Source: Terebella lapidaria
Lineage: Eukaryota; Annelida; Polychaeta; Terebellida; Terebellidae
Length of the DNA stretch: 64,000 nucleotides
Reading direction: 5' to 3'
NCBI GenBank assembly: GCA_949152475.1
Contig: OX424559.1
Span: 32,717,119-32,781,118 of the forward strand
The notes below the pieces were generated by a model. The model had not been told where the DNA came from. It was given only the letters and a program-made list of their open reading frames with translations, and searched no databases. Position numbers and translations under genes: made by a program. Numbering within the stretch: position 1 is the first letter of the stretch; every line of letters starts with the position of its first letter. Below, one piece after another: positions 41,728 to 51,358 of this stretch.

Positions 41728-42625
41728 TATGGTATTCACACTTGGTGCAGAACGAAAATTTAATAGTACGTGCAAAGCAATTTATTTCTAAGGGCCTTTT
41801 ATATTTTAAAGACCTTTATGATGATTTAAATAAACGTTTCTATACAATACAAGAGATAAAGGATATATATAATATTACCTTCAGCTACCTGGAGTATGCC
41901 AGTTTGGTTTTCTGCATACCAAAAGAAGAAAAGGAACACATAAAAAACTACAGTGATAACAATCAACATAGTATTGCAAGTATAATGAATGACCTTTGCA
42001 AACAAACAAAAATTCGCCGTCACACATATAATAAATTGATAAAAAAAATCTCCATCATGAAATAAGGTGTAAACACAAGTGGCAGGAAGAATTTTCGGTT
42101 AGTTACGGGGATGAGGATTGGGAAAATATTTTTAGGCTAACAAAAACTGTTTCAGGGGATAAAACAATAGAAAGTTTCCAATACAAATTGATACACCGAT
42201 TTTTGCCCACAAATAGTCTGCTATATATATATAAAATAAAAGATAATCCATTTTGTGACAGTTGTGGTAATGTTGAAGAGGATTTGGTTCATTTGTTTTA
42301 CAGTTGTCCCCAGAAATACCAATTATGGCAAGATATTGCAGACTGGATATTTCCATACGTCAATATGTTTCCCTTTCTGAACGTTGAGGATATTTTGTTG
42401 GGTATCAGAATTGACAATAGCAATTTGGAAAATAGCATAATTTTGATCATGAAAAGATACATATATATCAAGAAATGGTCGGGGGAGCAAATTTCTATAA
42501 CAGGGTTTAAGGAATATATTAAGTCGCGTATGATTATTGAAACCAGTTTCAAAGATTGTAAGGAACGCACTGCGAATTTGATAAAATGGGAACCTATCAA
42601 AAATATCCTTGGCATTTATATGTGA
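41728..42625 (+). pseudogene. LINE ORF2, C-terminal part
   Basis: Continues the L1/Tx1-like ORF2 after LTR element B. The frame is open to about 42060, where it shifts once, and then runs to the stop at 42625. The last part holds CDSCGNVEEDLVHLFYSCP, a C-x2-C...H...C motif like the cysteine motif at the end of L1-type ORF2 proteins, and a W-rich stretch. 42626-42880 is the 3' untranslated region, followed by an A tract. Confidence 0.87.
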
Positions 42626-42900
42626 ATTTCAATGTGAAAGAAAAAAAAAGTGCTTGCAGTAAGGGGAATAAAGTTAAAGGTGTGGTGGGAAAGGGGGGGG
42701 GCAGTATCAAAAATATTTGTTCAACCATTTTTTTTCCATGTTTGTAAATTGACAAAGGAATTGACCTGTGAAATGAATGTTTAACCCACTTTTCGTGTTT
42801 TGTTTCGTGTACGATTGAAATGTAACTGTTTGTGATTATTGAATGCCTTGCTGTAAGTTTGATTTAATGAATGAGTATGAAAAAAAAAAAAAAAAAAAAA

Positions 42901-42911
42901 ACTATTCGGTC
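42901..42911 (+). repeat. Target-site duplication of the L1/Tx1-like LINE, right copy
   Basis: ACTATTCGGTC directly after the A tract, identical to 24315-24325. Confidence 0.88.
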
Positions 42912-42926
42912 GGGTTTTGTTTCTAT

Positions 42927-43006
42927 TGCAAAATATTGTATTTTTAGTTTGTTATTGGCATCATTAAAATCTCACTGTATTGGTGGTAATAGATTGATAC
43001 TTACAT
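42927..43006 (+). repeat. 80-base direct repeat, copy 2
   Basis: Near-identical to 23977-24056. If the LINE insertion is taken out, the two copies are about 370 bases apart start to start, so they are a pre-existing close pair, perhaps the ends of a small element (both begin TG and end near ACA). Confidence 0.92.
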
Positions 43007-43093
43007 ACTACTAGTACACAGAATCATCCTGTTTGTGCTGACTGTTATAATGATGGCACATCAGTAGTGCCAATGTGCCCGGCCAAGAGGTTT

Positions 43094-43187
43094 CAGGCCC
43101 AAATAAATCAAGCCTCTAGAAATGAAATCATTTAATCCATGTGTTACACATGATTTCAATTCAAAAGGCTTGATTTATTTGGGCTTG
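43094..43187. repeat. Hairpin: 37-base arms with 20-base loop
   Basis: The left arm (43094-43130, with CCCAAATAAATCAAGCCT) and the right arm (43151-43187) are reverse complements with about four mismatches. Possibly a tiny foldback element. Confidence 0.85.
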
Positions 43188-43259
43188 AATGCGTCTGTGC
43201 GCAAGTGTTTTTAATCAATATTATTAATGTCCATATGTGTGAAATGTCGTCCCACAAAA

Positions 43260-43405
43260 ATACAGAATAAGAAGTGCCTCCCTACCCTATTTCTCTTGAG
43301 CTCAGGACGGTATTTTTTGCAAAATAAAAAATAAAAAATAAAAAGTCCCTCCCTACCCAGTTTTGAAAAAATAGGAGGACGAGAAACAGAAAATTAATTA
43401 TTTTA
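43260..43405 (-). repeat. Dispersed repeat, inverted relative to 23555-23700
   Basis: Shares AATTAATTTTCTG and CTTCTCGTCC-like pieces and a run of AAATAAAAAATAAAAA with 23555-23700 on the opposite strand. Confidence 0.6.
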
Positions 43406-43499
43406 GGCCTTATAAGTTGTCAACCTGTGGTCATTTGTGCAAAGTCAATGGAGGACAAACATGATTACAAAGACAAAGTCGTCTATTGATATGAACAGA

Positions 43500-45890
43500 A
43501 AATTTCATTATTATTATAAAACCAGTTTTCATTCTTGCGAATAATACCACCATTCCGAAAAACCACTACTGTATATTACTCTTTTTGAGATTTACAGTCA
43601 ACATATATTTCTGACAAAATTCATCTAGGATATTCAACTGTTTTTGCAATCTACCAACTGTGTCGTTGAATAATGTGACATCATCCGCATATATCAAAAG
43701 ATTAACAGACGGATAAGACTCATTTAAATATATCCCCTCACAATTTACACTATCACACATGGAAACCAATTCATTAATATACATGATAAACAAAAACGGA
43801 CTGATCATACACCCTTGTCTTGTTCCAATACTACAATGAAAAAAGTTTGACAACCCTTCAGGCGTCTTGACACATGACTTCAACCGTGAGTACATAGAAC
43901 GTAGTATTGTTAGGACATTTCCGTGCAGCCCATTGTTAATTAGTCTGTACCATAAGTGACTGTGCGGTAGCGAGTCGAACGCCCTTGAGAAATCAATGCA
44001 GCAACAATAAAATCTTCCGCCACGTTTACTGAGATATTTTTGAATAACACCATGTAGGGTAAAATATTGTCGATAGTAGAGCGACCACCTCTGTATGCAG
44101 CTTGACCTTCATCAAGGGTTTCAGCCTCGTCAGCCAAATTAACCAAACGATTATTCAGTATTTTCGTAAATACCTTTTCAAGACTGCATAATAAAGATAT
44201 ACCTCTATAGTTTTTTACTTCCACGCGCGAGCCTTTCTTATGTAAATGAGAGACAATGCCTTGTGACCACCGAGAAGGAAACACTGCAGAGGCTAATATA
44301 GAATTGAAAAGCCTTGTGATTGGGTTCACCAAAATATCGATCGCATGACTATATATTTCATATGGCTGACAATCCACCCCTGGTGATTTACCTGTTGGTA
44401 ACTCACGTGTTACACACCGTCCCTCATCTTCAGTGATGTTATCATTCAACACACGAGGCACATTTGATAAACAATCGTCACATTTATCATCATGCTGCGA
44501 CAATAACTCAGTCACAGTACTACAAAAAAGTCGTCCTCAACCGGTGCCGCATTAAGTAGCTCGCTAAAATAGCTTTCCCATTCAGCAGCAGATCTAGCAT
44601 TTCTTGAATCTTTACTAGATTCCCTAACACGTTTAACAAATTTCCAAAATTGTGAGTTGTTAACACACTCTTCCAAATTGTGCAGCTTTATTTTTTTCAT
44701 ATAAACATAGGATTTTAGAACACATATACTTTTATACACCCGTTTAGCATTTTGATATTGTATTAGATCAAGATGGTTTCGAGAACGCCTGAATCGGCGA
44801 AGCAACTGTAGTTTTATACATTTACGTTCACGACATTCATTGTCCCACCAACCAGCTGATCGACGACAGGTTTGTTTTTGTTTACATCTACCCCCGTGTT
44901 GACGCCCACGCATGCCAGAGGCAGCACGCTGTACTATGGCCTCCAGCGACACAACTGAGTCGTTAATCTCTCCCCTAGCCAAACAGCTATCGAAGTCGGT
45001 CACTGACACACCACTGAGTAGCTCCACAAGGCGCTGACGGAATTCGTCATGCTTTGTTGGATCCCATTCATAGCGTAAACATTGCTGAAGCCCAACTGAC
45101 CTATCGTCCTTGTTGTTTTCCCGCATATCATACAATGTCAAGGATGCAATACCAAAACACAACGGATAATGATCCGACACGTCATAGCTATCAACCTCAA
45201 AATAATTCACATAGTTGAATAAGTTTGTAGAAATTATTACATAATCAACAACACTATTGCCACTTTGAGAACAAAAAGTTAATTCACCATCAGGATCACC
45301 GTCCGATCTTCCATTGAGAAAATGGATACCAAATATTTTACACAATTTCACTAAGGAGAGTCCGAATATATTAACTCGCCCATCTTTGTCTCTAGACTTG
45401 CGTGGTTTTACAAAATCATCTTCTACATACCAATTATTATCATGTATATGAGGAAGTGAGTCATCTATAATGTAAACCTCAAGGTGAGCGGTACGAGCAT
45501 TGAAGTCACCACACAAAATTAAATCACAGCTTGGATTTGCAATAGTAATTGTAGTCAGAATATTTTCAAGTTCATCAATGCCATCTGTTTCACCACGATT
45601 TAAATAAAAAGTGGAACCTTCACACGGTATGTATACACTGCCCATAATTACGTCTCTAGGAAGATTACATAATGATCTGTCCATACGAAAGAAAAGTCCA
45701 TAATCAGTAGTTAGTACATGACAGATATAAGGTACTAGTCCATTTTCGATGAATACTGTAACACCTCCTGGTTGTCTGCCGCGTCGGAACCTCTTCTTCC
45801 CATGAACACAGTATGCTGTATATCCGTATAACATATCCACTACTTCATTATCAGTTTCAGTCCAGGTTTCAGTCAATGTGATAATATCAT
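43500..45890 (-). pseudogene. LINE ORF2, main part: endonuclease end and reverse transcriptase, frameshifted
   Basis: On the minus strand, TLTETWTETDNE near 45870 is the TETW motif of APE-type endonucleases. It is followed by LILCGDFNART and DVSDHYPLCF (catalytic Asp-His). The frame is open to 44512, shifts, continues through reverse transcriptase pieces (GKSPGVDCQPYEIYS, HKKGSRVEVKNYRGISLL, GQAAYRGGRSTIDNI), loses a segment after about 43990, and resumes with IGTRQGCMISPFLF and LIYADDVTLF near 43690. A thumb piece VFRNGGI follows near 43540. At least three breaks. Clade unassigned. Confidence 0.85.
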
Positions 45891-45892
45891 AG

Positions 45893-47155
45893 ACGTGGAA
45901 TCAATACCCAGTATCAAGTATTCCGAGCAAACAAAACAGGGTCCGTTATCCAATCTCATAGTCCGGGGACAGAAAGTCATATCAGGCATACGAAGTGAGA
46001 GAAAACAAAAATGACAGGGAAACTCATGAACCCCCGTAAATGGCCATCAGGAGGTGAAATCAGGTGTTCCGGAAAGAGTGAGCATTTCCTGCCCCACTAG
46101 TGGCACCCGTCATGAATTCCCCAAAATTAACATGAAAATAGATCTAGTTGCATGGCAGACATGGATTTGCTGTATTTATCAACCAGATCATGATGACGTC
46201 CATAGAATTTCTTAAACGCAGCGATAAGTCTTGGTAAAACATATCCTTGTCGTAGCAGTTTAGAGACTAGCTGGGCACTTCGATAGACAAAGTCCTCATA
46301 TTTGCAACTAGCTCTGGAATAGCGTATAAGTTGAGAAACAAACACACCATATGCCGGTGACATAGGAATGTTGCTGCTTAGAAAAGGGAAATTGACTATG
46401 GAAAAATTGAAATCATCACGTTTGTCATATAATCTAGTTGACAGGTTAGAATCATTATCAATCTCCAACCTCAGGTCTAGATAGTTGGAAAAATTAGCGG
46501 ATTCTGTAGTATCCTTAATTTCAAGTTCCTTAGGATATATGATATCCAAATAATCACCAAACTTGGGATTATTTAGCGACAATACATCATCTATGTATCG
46601 GAAAGTGAAATTAAAATTACATGTTAGTTTCTTAGAACCTCCTCTTTGTAAATGTTGGATAAAATCTGATTCATATGAGTATAAAAACAGGTCTGCCAAT
46701 AATGGTGCACAGTTTGTACCCATGGGAATACCAATAGTTTGTTGAAATATTCGACCACCAAATTCCACAAAAATATTATCAATCAGAAAATTAACCATAT
46801 TTACCACATCTATTTCAGTATATTTGTATGGGGCATCAGAGTCGCCTTTAACAAAATAAGCGGTATTATATTTAACTACAATATAGTGGTACCGACGTTG
46901 TCCCTTTTTAGAGAAAAATGAATTATTGATTAGTTTTTTAAGCTGAGATTTCAGTTCAGAATGAGGTATAGTTGTGTACAAAGTGGAGAAATCAAATGTT
47001 TTGATAGACGTTACTTTTGAAAGTGTGTGCGCATGTAGATATTCCAATAAAGATTTGGAATTTTTTAATATCCACATTTGGTTTATACCACTTCTAGAAT
47101 AGATGGTTTCAGAGTACTTTTGGATGGTACATATTTCCTTAAATATTTTTCAAAA
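45893..47155 (-). mobile_element. 5'-truncated Penelope-like element inside the third LINE
   Basis: The LINE endonuclease frame is interrupted after its first 30 or so residues (SWNVHGLEN... near 47210) and resumes at about 45890. The insert codes for a different reverse transcriptase on the same strand. Borders are approximate to some ten bases, and I found no clear target duplication. Confidence 0.65.
46127..47077 (-). CDS. Penelope-like reverse transcriptase, C-terminal part
   Basis: 316 codons, open. Motifs: IKTFDFSTLYTTIPH (first catalytic Asp), TIGIPMGTNCAPLLADLF and FTFRYIDDVLSLNN (YIDD box), then NYLDLRLEI and a basic helix-rich end. This motif set differs from LINE and LTR enzymes and is what I know from Penelope-like and related elements in invertebrates. 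I see no GIY-YIG endonuclease, and the N-terminal part is missing. The family call is from memory of motifs, so moderate. Confidence 0.65.
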   Translation of the reverse strand: MWILKNSKSLLEYLHAHTLSKVTSIKTFDFSTLYTTIPHSELKSQLKKLINNSFFSKKGQRRYHYIVVKYNTAYFVKGDSDAPYKYTEIDVVNMVNFLIDNIFVEFGGRIFQQTIGIPMGTNCAPLLADLFLYSYESDFIQHLQRGGSKKLTCNFNFTFRYIDDVLSLNNPKFGDYLDIIYPKELEIKDTTESANFSNYLDLRLEIDNDSNLSTRLYDKRDDFNFSIVNFPFLSSNIPMSPAYGVFVSQLIRYSRASCKYEDFVYRSAQLVSKLLRQGYVLPRLIAAFKKFYGRHHDLVDKYSKSMSAMQLDLFSC

Positions 47156-47281
47156 TTGAAAGCATCTTGCTCCCGTGTATTCTCCAGTCCATGCACATTC
47201 CATGAAACCATCGTTATCATACGAAATTCCCTATTCTCGATGTTCCCGCTATCAGAATCACGGCCACTTCCGAGTGAGGTA

Positions 47282-48290
47282 CTAGGAGTTTTCTGGACGA
47301 AAGGATCCAGCAAAGGCATGCTGCGGAGGGGGCAAGTTCATCTGCGGCGATGAGATTGGACCTTGGAAGGATTGGTGCATGAGCAGTGGTGATGTCGCTA
47401 CACCGCTTGGACTCCTGATGGTACCTGGAGGTGCTCTCTGCTGCAAGTGGTATCCCGGGCGGTGTGTCGGTGGCACATATCCATAACCATTTTCAGGAAT
47501 TCTCGAAGCGTTGAGGTCTGGCGTGTATGGCTGGGCTTGGTGTTTCAATGATGGGTCGTCAGTGTGTTCAGGGCGATGTCGAGGGCTGGAGGTATGAGGG
47601 AGCTGGTGATCCGTACCTTGCAATTGTTGCCGGTACCCCCCTGTTCGCACTAATTTGCCGTGTCCAGCCATCCGATACTGACGTTTCAAGTCAGGTAAAC
47701 TGTCCAGGAGAGTCCGAAAGTTGTTCTCAGCGACTCTCTCGGTGTGCGGCTTAGACGTGCGGATATAAGTCCTGCTGTATCTGGGACTGGCGGCGAGGTT
47801 CCCTTCACGCTTTAGAACTCGCAATTTGTCCGTAAGTGTAGGAACCTGGATCTTAACTAGCCCTAGCTTGCCATTTCGTCCGTTCAGCCTCGTGGTGCGG
47901 ACAAAATCAATATCTTGTAGCCCAAGGCCTTCCAAAACTAGTCTCCTACACTGAGCATCAGTGGTCACTCTGTCCTCTTCTGGAAGGTTAATGACAACGA
48001 CAGTATTCTCTGGATCGAACGGAGGGTGTATCACCATATCGATGTCAGCAGGTCTATTTCTGTCTGGATATCGCAACGCATGTTTTGTATTTGTTCAGTT
48101 ACATCACTTTTCACAACTTCGAAATTCCTGTACACATCTTCAATCTTTCTGTCCATGGATGTCCTCATCTCAGACAGTGTCGTGTGTACCTCATTAATGT
48201 GCTTGTCCAGACGATCAGTGATCAGTTTTTGCCCAGCTATGATTTGGTAGGGATTTAATGTCACTCTGATCAGAGTCGGCTGACAGCATG
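47282..48290 (-). pseudogene. ORF1 of the third LINE, broken
   Basis: Minus strand. The first part (ITDRLDKHINEVHTTLSEMR...) is heptad-rich and likely a coiled coil. The second part has TVVVINLPEEDRVTTDAQC and GKLGLVKIQVPTLTDKLRVL, an RRM-like fold as in other LINE ORF1 proteins, then a Pro/Gln/His-rich tail. Frames differ between the start and the rest, so at least one or two frameshifts. It overlaps the start of ORF2 (ATG at 47319) by about 38 bases. Confidence 0.75.
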
Positions 48291-48317
48291 ACTTGTGGAT
48301 CGCTTGTTTGTTTACAT

Positions 48318-48690
48318 ATACTTAATATCTCGCTTATTATCAACTTTACGGCTTATGAATAAATTGTGGTTGTATAGGAAATGATGTAAGCCGAATATTG
48401 TCATGACCTTGAATTTGACCTTTGACCTCGTTTTCAAGGTCACGGGACGAAAAGCCTAATATGTTGCTTATTATCAACTTTACAACTTGACAATCAATTT
48501 TGGACGTACAGGAATGATATATGCCGAATATTCTGATGACCTTTAATTTGACCTTTGACATCATTTTCAAGGTCACAGGAAAAAAATTGTTAATATCTCT
48601 CTCAATATTGAACTTACAGCTTAGCAATCAATTGTGGACATATAGGAAGTGATGAATGCTGAATATTCTCATGAATTTGAATACATGTTC
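48318..48690 (+). repeat. Minisatellite, nearly three units of about 130 bases, second locus
   Basis: Same family and orientation as 22714-23390, including a perfect TGACCTTTGACCT at 48416-48428. It is followed by the same tail (TTATCCGGTAACCTTTTCTTA...CCCTTGGACTAATTTTCT, to about 48740). Confidence 0.85.
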
Positions 48691-48740
48691 ATAAACATGT
48701 ATTATCCGGTAACCTTTTCTTACCCTTGGACTAATTTTCT

Positions 48741-49545
48741 GTCATCGTCATCAAAATCTTGGTCTATCAGTGGTATTTATTATAGATACAAAGAGACATA
48801 TAGTATACAAGTTTGTTTGAAAACTGCACAGCTCAATATTGAGCTGAAAAATTTCACAATGTTGTTTCAATTATCAAGGCACATCTCCTGAACGAAAACG
48901 GTTTAAAAAGATTGGAAATGGCTTCACAACATGTCATGGTCTTGAATCTCAGAACACCCAAAGTCATAAAATCGTGACCCCCCTCCCCCCTCCCCCAATT
49001 TTTCGACATGGGGCGATAATGGAGAGTTTTCGTCGTACAACCATCGGCCATACACCACACGTTCGGGAATAGGTCAGAGAAAAGTACAAAAATAGTTGGA
49101 AAAATTAATATCGAGTAGAGCCGAAGTTACAGCCAATTATGTGATTTTAATTTTTTCTGTTACCATGGAAATTTTTTTTCCGATTTTGGAGAGTAGTGAG
49201 TCACTATCTTGAGATTTAATATCCAAGGTCATGTTAGGTCCAATTGAAAGTCACCAAAAACCCGCCATATAGATTTCCTATATGTCCATAACACGTGTAC
49301 ATGTGCTGCACCTATGGTCGTTTTATCCACAGGGACCAATTTCTGCATTTCAGGCTATTTTGGGCCTATATTTCTGGCGTTTTGATCAAATGTAAGACAA
49401 TTCATCTTTATTCACAGTTCATCTTTATTAAGTGGAATTTCGGATATTTATAATATTGCCTTCAAGGACCAAGTTTCGTGCCTTCCGATCGTTCATTCCA
49501 TAACCAGAACATTATCATGTACGACGCACATTAAGTTATTGGTTT
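48741..49545. other. Intergenic; diverged repeats only
   Basis: No gene. 49195-49300 resembles parts of 16170-16260 (CCAAGGTCATGT..., ATATAGATTTCCTATATG). Confidence 0.55.
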
Positions 49546-49548
49546 TCA

Positions 49549-49646
49549 AACTGTTTCATCACCTTTGAATAACGGAATTACTTCAGCAATTTCTATTTCA
49601 CCAGGAATAACTCTACTTGAGAATGATCGGTTGAAAGTATGACTAA
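49549..49646 (-). pseudogene. Small LINE reverse transcriptase relic
   Basis: Minus-strand FNRSFSSRVIPGEIEIAEVIPLFKGDE matches the segment before the NYRP box in CR1/Jockey-like reverse transcriptases. Nothing else of the element is left. Confidence 0.6.
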
Positions 49647-49649
49647 CAG

Positions 49650-50800
49650 ATTTCTCTGAACAAAATTTAATTCTTGGCATTCCCATCATAACAGCATGGT
49701 TAACCATCACAAAAACGGATAAATTCTTCTGGTTCACACGTTCATTTCCAGGATGCAGGTAACGTGGTGCTGAGTACTTTGACCAAGAGAGTGAGAGTAG
49801 TTCTACATAATAGACATTAGTTAAAGTGTCATAATCGGTTTTTGGTTTCCCCTGCGAAAGTGATTAGTAGATGCCTACAAGACAAACAAACATGAACAAA
49901 ATTCTCACTGCAACGCCAAATTCGTCAAAATTTAACATTGAAGGTCAACGTTTTCGCATAGTTTCATGCAGTTCCCACGCAGTGATACCAAAATATCATA
50001 AATATTAGGAAAATACAGCTTATTTCCTTGTACCTCACATATGTAAGCTGTATAATAAAGATGTAACCCATAGTCTTCGAATTGAATTGTATATGCCCCA
50101 GATAACGACAATAAATGCCAACACGTGGCTTTGTCTATGTTTGCGCAAATGTAAACAATTTGTTCACATCGTGCGTTCTTTCAGTATATTCAAGCTTCAA
50201 TAGAGGGTCCTCCGGGCGAAATTTGAGGGGTCTATTGATGATATATCATCAGGAATATGGTAGCAAATTGTTCTATAACACGTTTCAAAAACGGATTCTA
50301 CCACTTGAAGGTCAACTCTCCACTAGCACCTGACTGTGTAAACCTAGTGACATAAAACCACATCGTTTAGTTGATTGCTTTCTGTAGGCGCACTCTATGT
50401 GGAGAATAATTTTCTCACCCGTGGTTAATGAGGAGCTTGCACATTTTGTGATGCGATATTAGCAAAGTTGAGCCCATATCCATAGCTGCATTGTATTTGC
50501 TTCTAAGGGTTGTTTTTCTTTACAAAACACAAAATATGTTATCGGCTGTTATTTCGGTTACTAAATGGCTGGTTGGATGTTATGGTATGGTGACAAAGAA
50601 TGTACAAATACATTTATACATATGAAACCATCACAGGTTTAATTTGCAAAACATTCTGAAAATCATTGGAGCGACCGTTTCAAGCATAGCGACTTGAAAT
50701 TACTTTTTAAAAAATGTAGGGCGATATACATAAAAACTTATACCTATTTAAAACGAACTATGTGTCAGCTAACGATGACAGGAATAGACACTATGAGAGG
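49650..50800. other. Intergenic upstream of gene 2
   Basis: No gene. 49820-50290 is a diverged relative of the interior of the transposon at 20253-21977 (GGTTTTTGGTTTCC, TTGTTCACAT and similar blocks in the same order). TATAATAG at 50801-50808 is a weak TATA candidate about 70 bases before the ATG of gene 2. Confidence 0.45.
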
Positions 50801-50874
50801 TATAATAGACATGTAAGATCAAATCGCAGAGCGAAGGGGACGGCGTTGCCTGTAATACCGAAGTTCTGTTGAAA

Positions 50875-50929
50875 ATGAGGATTACATTTATTTTCTTGAT
50901 TTGTGAGATGTTTTCTCTTTGCTTCACAG
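50875..50929 (+). CDS. Gene 2 exon 1: signal peptide of a MAM/FN3 membrane protein
   Basis: ATG at 50875 codes for MRITFIFLICEMFSLCFT, a clear signal peptide, and ends phase 1 at CACAG|GTATG. It begins a ten-exon model (50875-50929, 51136-51279, 59071-59228, 59675-59771, 60050-60265, 60392-60712, 61321-61397, 61612-61831, 62191-62262, 62560-62906) of exactly 1707 bases, 568 residues plus stop, with every junction GT-AG and in phase. The product is a type I surface protein: signal peptide, one MAM domain (about 20-198), a Thr/Pro linker, FN3 (224-330), a second FN3-like domain (331-429), stalk, transmembrane helix and an 85-residue tail. The layout resembles the outer part of MAM/FN3 receptor phosphatases, but no phosphatase follows. 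A role in adhesion or recognition is inference. Confidence 0.85.
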
Positions 50930-51135
50930 GTATGTCAGAACCAACAATTTACTGATTTTTTCATCGTCTTGTGTTTTTCCAGTAAGTTGATAATACATTT
51001 ATTTCATGCTCGGCTATTTCTTCAATACGACGTCAGTGTCGATATGGAAATACTTCATTCCAATATGGAATGAGGGAACTAACCAACCAAAGTTTTAGAA
51101 ATAAAAACATGAAAGCCTTGTCATTCTCCTGTCAG

Positions 51136-51279
51136 CCGTCCTGGAGTGTGATTTTGACGGGGCTAGCTCAGGGTCTGGGGACCTGTCCTGTATGTGTTCA
51201 GGACGTCCATGCTACATGGAACAGAGGACAGATGACGGCTTTGATTGGGTTGTACACCAGGGAAATACGTCCAGTGAAG
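51136..51279 (+). CDS. Gene 2 exon 2: first part of the MAM domain
   Basis: Acceptor TCCTGTCAG, donor GAAG|GTGAGG, phases 1 and 1. It codes for VLECDFDGASSGSGDLSCM... and DDGFDWVVHQGNTSSE. C-x-F-D near the start and the F-D-W motif are the opening of a MAM domain, which mediates homophilic adhesion in receptor phosphatases and meprins. The next exon lies 7.8 kb away because intron 2 is filled with mobile DNA. Confidence 0.85.
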
Positions 51280-51358
51280 GTGAGGCATCTCTGATGTAAA
51301 GAATTGTGTATTCATGGAAAATATAGCACCTACCTTTGCCATGGTTGTATGTATATCT
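51280..51358 (+). other. Start of gene 2 intron 2
   Basis: Intron 2 spans 51280-59070 and holds the foldback element at 51359-57661. Confidence 0.8.

Larger units (their letters stand above)
24326..42900 (+). mobile_element. Near full-length L1/Tx1-like LINE, split by LTR element B
   Basis: Bounded by the target duplication ACTATTCGGTC and an A tract (42881-42900). It holds a 5' leader (24326-24637), ORF1 (24638-26053), a long inter-ORF stretch, ORF2 (endonuclease, reverse transcriptase, C-terminal cysteine motif) and a 3' untranslated region. LTR element B (30698-41723) is inserted in ORF2 with a 4-base duplication ATTA. Without it the LINE is about 7.5 kb, a usual size for the group. ORF1 is intact but ORF2 has about four frameshifts, so the copy is dead though not old. 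Confidence 0.92.
43410..48310 (-). mobile_element. Third LINE (APE-type), minus strand, broken, interrupted by a Penelope-like element
   Basis: Read on the minus strand: ORF1 (48290-47282), ORF2 start overlapping ORF1 at 47319, endonuclease, then reverse transcriptase down to about 43410 where it fades out, with no 3' end or A tract seen. A Penelope-like fragment on the same strand lies between 47155 and 45893. Both ORFs are frameshifted. The 5' end lies close to 48310, where the minisatellite begins. Confidence 0.8.

Noticed and set aside
23977-43006. 80-base repeat pair as the target duplication of the LINE
   Set aside because: The LINE ends are already flanked tightly by ACTATTCGGTC, and the 80-base copies lie at different distances from the LINE ends.
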